Origin: Monodelphis domestica
Taxonomy: Eukaryota; Chordata; Mammalia; Didelphimorphia; Didelphidae
Assembly (NCBI RefSeq): GCF_027887165.1
Contig: NC_077227.1
Span: 446,152,462-446,216,461 of the forward strand
DNA: 64,000 nucleotides
Direction of reading: 5' to 3'
The notes below the pieces were generated by a model. That model made no database searches. It had not been told where the DNA came from and saw only the letters and a program-made list of their open reading frames with translations. Numbering within the stretch: the stretch's first letter is position 1; each line of letters opens with the position of its first letter. A program made the translations under genes and the position numbers. Positions 61,111 through 64,000 of this stretch are shown here, one piece after another.

Positions 61111-62640
61111 AAGTATATTTATTTATTTTTAAGTTTTATTTAATTAGTCGATTTAGAACATTATTCCTTGGTTATAAGAATCATATTCTTTCCCTCCCTT
61201 TCCCCCACCCCTTCCCATAACCAACATGCAATTCCACTGGGTTTTACATGTGTCTTTGGTCAAAAACTTTTTTCATGTTGTTGATATATTTACACTAGGA
61301 TGATCATTTGGAGTCTACATCACCAATCCTATCCCCATTGACTCATGTAATCAAGCAGTTGTTTTTCTTCTGTGTTTCTGCTCCCACAGTTTTCCCTCTA
61401 AATGTGGATAATGTTCTTTCTCGTAAATCTCTCCGAGTTATTCAGGATCACTGCATTTCCACTAATGGAGAAGTCCATTACATTATTAGATTGTACCACA
61501 ATGTATCAGTCTCTGTGTACAATGTTCTCCGGGTTCTACTCCTTTCACTCTGCATCAATTCCTGGAGGTTGGTCCAATTTACATGGAATTCCTCCAGTTC
61601 ATTATTTCTTTGAGCACAATAGTATTCAATCACCAACATACACCAAAATTTGTTCAGCCATTCCCCAATTGGAGGGCATCCCCTCGTTTTCCAATTTTTT
61701 GCCACCACAAAGAGTACAGCTATGAATATTCTTATATAGGTCTTTTCCCTTATTATCTCTTTGGGCTATATACCCAGCAGTGCTATGGCTGGATCAAAGG
61801 GCAGACAGTCTTTTAGTGCCCTTTGGGCATGGTTCCAAATTGCCCTTCAGAATGGTTGGATTAATTCACAACTCCACCCAGCAATGCATTAATGTCCCAA
61901 CTTTGCCACATACCCTCCAACATTCATTACTTTCCTTTGCAGTCATGTTATCCAAACTACTAGGTGTGAGGTGATACCTCAGAGTTTTTTGGTTTGCATC
62001 TCCCTGATTATAAAAGATTTAGAACACTTTTTCATGTGCTTATTAATAGTTTTAATTTCTTTATCTGAAAATTGCCTATTCATGTCCCTTTCCCATTTAT
62101 CAATTGGAGAATGACTTGATTTTTTGTACAATTGATTTAGCTCTTTGTGAATATGAACAATTAGACCTTTGTCAGAGGTTTTTGTTATGAAGATTTTTTC
62201 CCCAATTTGTTGCTTCCCTTCTAATTTTGGTTGCATTGGTTTTGTTTGTACAAAACCTTTTTAATTTAATGTAATCAAAATTATTTACTTTTTGTAATTT
62301 TTCCTAACTCTTGCTTGATCTTAAAATCTTTCCTTTCCTAAAGATCTGACATGTATACTATTCTGTGTTCACCTAATTTGGCTATAGTTTCCTTTATTAT
62401 ATTCAAGTACCCTTTATTTCTAGATCAGGTCTCCATTTTGATTTTATCTTGGTGTATGGTGTGAGATGTTCTATGCCAAATTTTTGCCATATTGTTTTCC
62501 AGTCAGTTTTTATCAGAGTGAATTCTTAGCCCCCAAACTTGGATCTTTAGGTTTATTGAACATTAAGTTGCTATGGGCATTAACTGCCATGTATTGATTA
62601 CCTAATTATTCAATTGTTCCATTCTCATTTTTCTTTAAAA
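61111..62640 (-). mobile_element. L1 LINE, younger 3' portion with ORF2 C-terminal remnants
   Basis: On the minus strand 62236-61979 encodes GEKIFITKTSDKGLIVHIHK, KWERDMNRQFSDKEIKTINK and HMKKCSKSFIIREMQ, and 61708-61590 encodes EWLNKFWCMLVIEYYCAQRN. These are the well-known L1 ORF2p C-terminal blocks (family: 'MNRHFS..', 'KKHMKKCS..IREMQ', 'MEYYAAI'). The 3' UTR runs left to 'ttttatttaattagtcgatt' (about 61137), shared with 26326. The element is 5' truncated near 62640 and its frame is broken in several places. Confidence 0.9.
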
Positions 62641-62984
62641 AAAATAGGCAACAAACTAAAAATTTCCTACAAATCTTGAATCTTTTATAAATCTAGATAT
62701 CATTTCCTATTTAGGAAAAGTTTAAATAACTGATTTTTTTCCATTCGAAATACCTCATGACATGAACAAAATAATTTAGCTTTAAATCTTAATTGGCTTT
62801 AGTGTATCTACATCCTTTTAACATATCTATCCATCATAATTATTACTTTTTCCATTAATATTCTACATTATTCTATGTTCCAAATCTCCTTCCATTTCTG
62901 TGTTTCCAATTCTTAGGCTTCTTTGCTTTTACAATTCCAAAGAATCTATGAATTCCATGAAAGTATGGGTATAACCTGCATCAA
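62641..62984. other. Intergenic: unidentified AT-rich sequence
   Basis: No repeat family recognised; it could be the continuation of the older L1. Confidence 0.35.
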
Positions 62985-63080
62985 ACTGTTCTAGGGAGGG
63001 AGAAAAATCTGAATTTTAAAATGCCAAAAAAATTGTCAAAAAGTGTTTCTACATGTAACTGAAAAAAATGTAAAAAATTC
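62985..63080 (+). mobile_element. L1-like 3' terminus, sense
   Basis: 'ctagggagggagaaaaatct', 'aagtgtttctacatgtaact' and an A-rich end resemble the last 100 bp of the L1 type seen at 45630-46110. Confidence 0.5.
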
Positions 63081-63084
63081 TAAA

Positions 63085-63300
63085 GAACCAGAGCGATGTA
63101 ATGGGAAGTATACTGAATGATTTTATAATCAAGAACTATTACTAAATAGCTGTGTGACCATGAGCAATTACTTAACTTCTCTGAACTGGTTTTTCCTCTA
63201 TAAAATGGGGTTTATAAAATTAATATTAAGTATCTCACTGGGTTATTGTGATGAAAATCCTTTGTAAACCTTGAAGTTCTCTAGATATGTGGATTTATTA
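63085..63300 (+). mobile_element. MIR SINE, near full length
   Basis: 'gatgtaatgggaagtatact', 'aatagctgtgtgaccatgag', 'cctctataaaatggggttta' and 'gggttattgtgatgaaaatc' are collinear with MIR. It ends where the probable LTR begins. Confidence 0.75.
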
Positions 63301-64000
63301 TGAAGACTGGATTTAGCTCTCCCCTGACTATAACAATGAAGATACTTAGCTCTTTCTTTATTGTGAAGATAAAATAATGTTGTAATCTCCTGATTGTAAC
63401 AATGAAGGTACTTAGCTCTTCCTTTATAGTGAAGCTAGAATTTTAAGCTTCAATCTATTTTTAGATTTTAACTACAAAAGGTAAATTAAGCATAAAAAGG
63501 TATTAAGTAACCTAAAAAGATATAATCTAACCAGAGAAGGTGAGAACTAAAGAGAGGGCAGTCCTGGAGAAAATATAACCAAAGAAGATGAGAACTAAAG
63601 AATGGGCAGTCCTAGAGAAAAGCATCTGCTGTGATTGGTAGATGTGAAAATTTAGGGGAGGTACCACAAGAGAAAAAGATCTTTAAAAAGAGGAGATTCA
63701 AGAGATAGTGGTTCAGAGATTCCGGCACTGACTCGGAGGAGCGGCTGGAAGACAGACCCTTGAGGAGCAACCAGAAGGCAGACACCCAGACTTCTTTTAG
63801 ACTGTCACTGTTGGTGAGTGCAAAGCTGACTTAGTGACCCCACCTTTCTGGAGGGGTGAAGTCTCCAGTGTTAAGATTAAAATAGCCAAACCATGGCAGG
63901 TAAAAATTAGTTTCTCTGCTAGAAGTATTATATTTTATGAGGTTTATTAAAGATTAAGAATTTAAAGAAAGTACAAGTAAGAAAGCACGTGCATAGAAGG
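63301..64000 (+). mobile_element. Probable LTR of an endogenous retrovirus (fossil), cut by the window edge
   Basis: It starts tgaagactgg directly after the MIR. A U3-like part contains two direct duplications (63324-63368 with 63390-63434, and 63521-63573 with 63574-63621), as is common for LTR enhancers. A TATA-like tttaaaaag lies at 63682-63690 and a poly(A) signal attaaa at 63946-63951, in the right order and spacing for U3, R and U5. No internal viral sequence is visible, so solo LTR or provirus cannot be decided. The fairly sharp duplications suggest a marsupial-specific age. Confidence 0.6.

Noticed and set aside
61478-62236. Minus-strand open frames of 76 and 85 codons downstream of the gene
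   Set aside because: Both are recognisable pieces of L1 ORF2p in a 5'-truncated element, not host genes.

Overview
The window is a piece of a mammalian nuclear genome, almost certainly a marsupial. Three things show this: split genes with GT-AG introns, a CpG-island promoter, and introns filled with CORE-SINEs of the marsupial type (tRNA-like head, MIR-like core, and either an 'aaaccctTACCttctgtcttgg' end or a BovB/RTE-like tail ending in acaacaacaa), together with L2, CR1/L3, L1 and hAT remnants. The species cannot be fixed from the sequence alone.

There is one protein-coding gene, on the plus strand: TENT4B (PAPD5), the non-canonical nuclear poly(A) polymerase of the TRAMP-like complex. 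All twelve coding exons are present between 928 and 48805 and join in phase with GT-AG sites, giving 748 codons from the first AUG or 625 from an internal AUG at 1297. The catalytic Asp triad (D306, D308, D361 in the long form) and the C-terminal basic tail are intact. A CpG island with GC boxes and a YY1-like motif covers 60-1690. The 5' leader contains no AUG, is open in the TENT4B frame from 223, and carries CCA, CAG, CGG and GGA repeats. Intron 1 is 24 kb; introns 8 and 9 are only 89 and 98 bp.

After the stop codon comes about 6 kb with almost no transposons, several AATAAA signals and a final signal at 54975; I read this as a long 3' UTR with alternative ends. From about 55.0 to 64.0 kb I see no gene. 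That part holds L2 and CR1 pieces, two antisense L1 3' portions (the second probably inserted into the first), SINEs, and at the right edge a probable solo or proviral LTR that runs out of the window.

No unknown gene system is evident. The observations most worth following are the AUG-free in-frame leader with its repeat tracts, the strongly antisense orientation of the marsupial CORE-SINEs inside the gene, a truncated 7SL RNA pseudogene in intron 11, a potential long hairpin in the 3' UTR, and several nested transposon insertions with readable target-site duplications. Repeat families were named from memory of their consensus sequences, so family names are less certain than the fact that a repeat is present.
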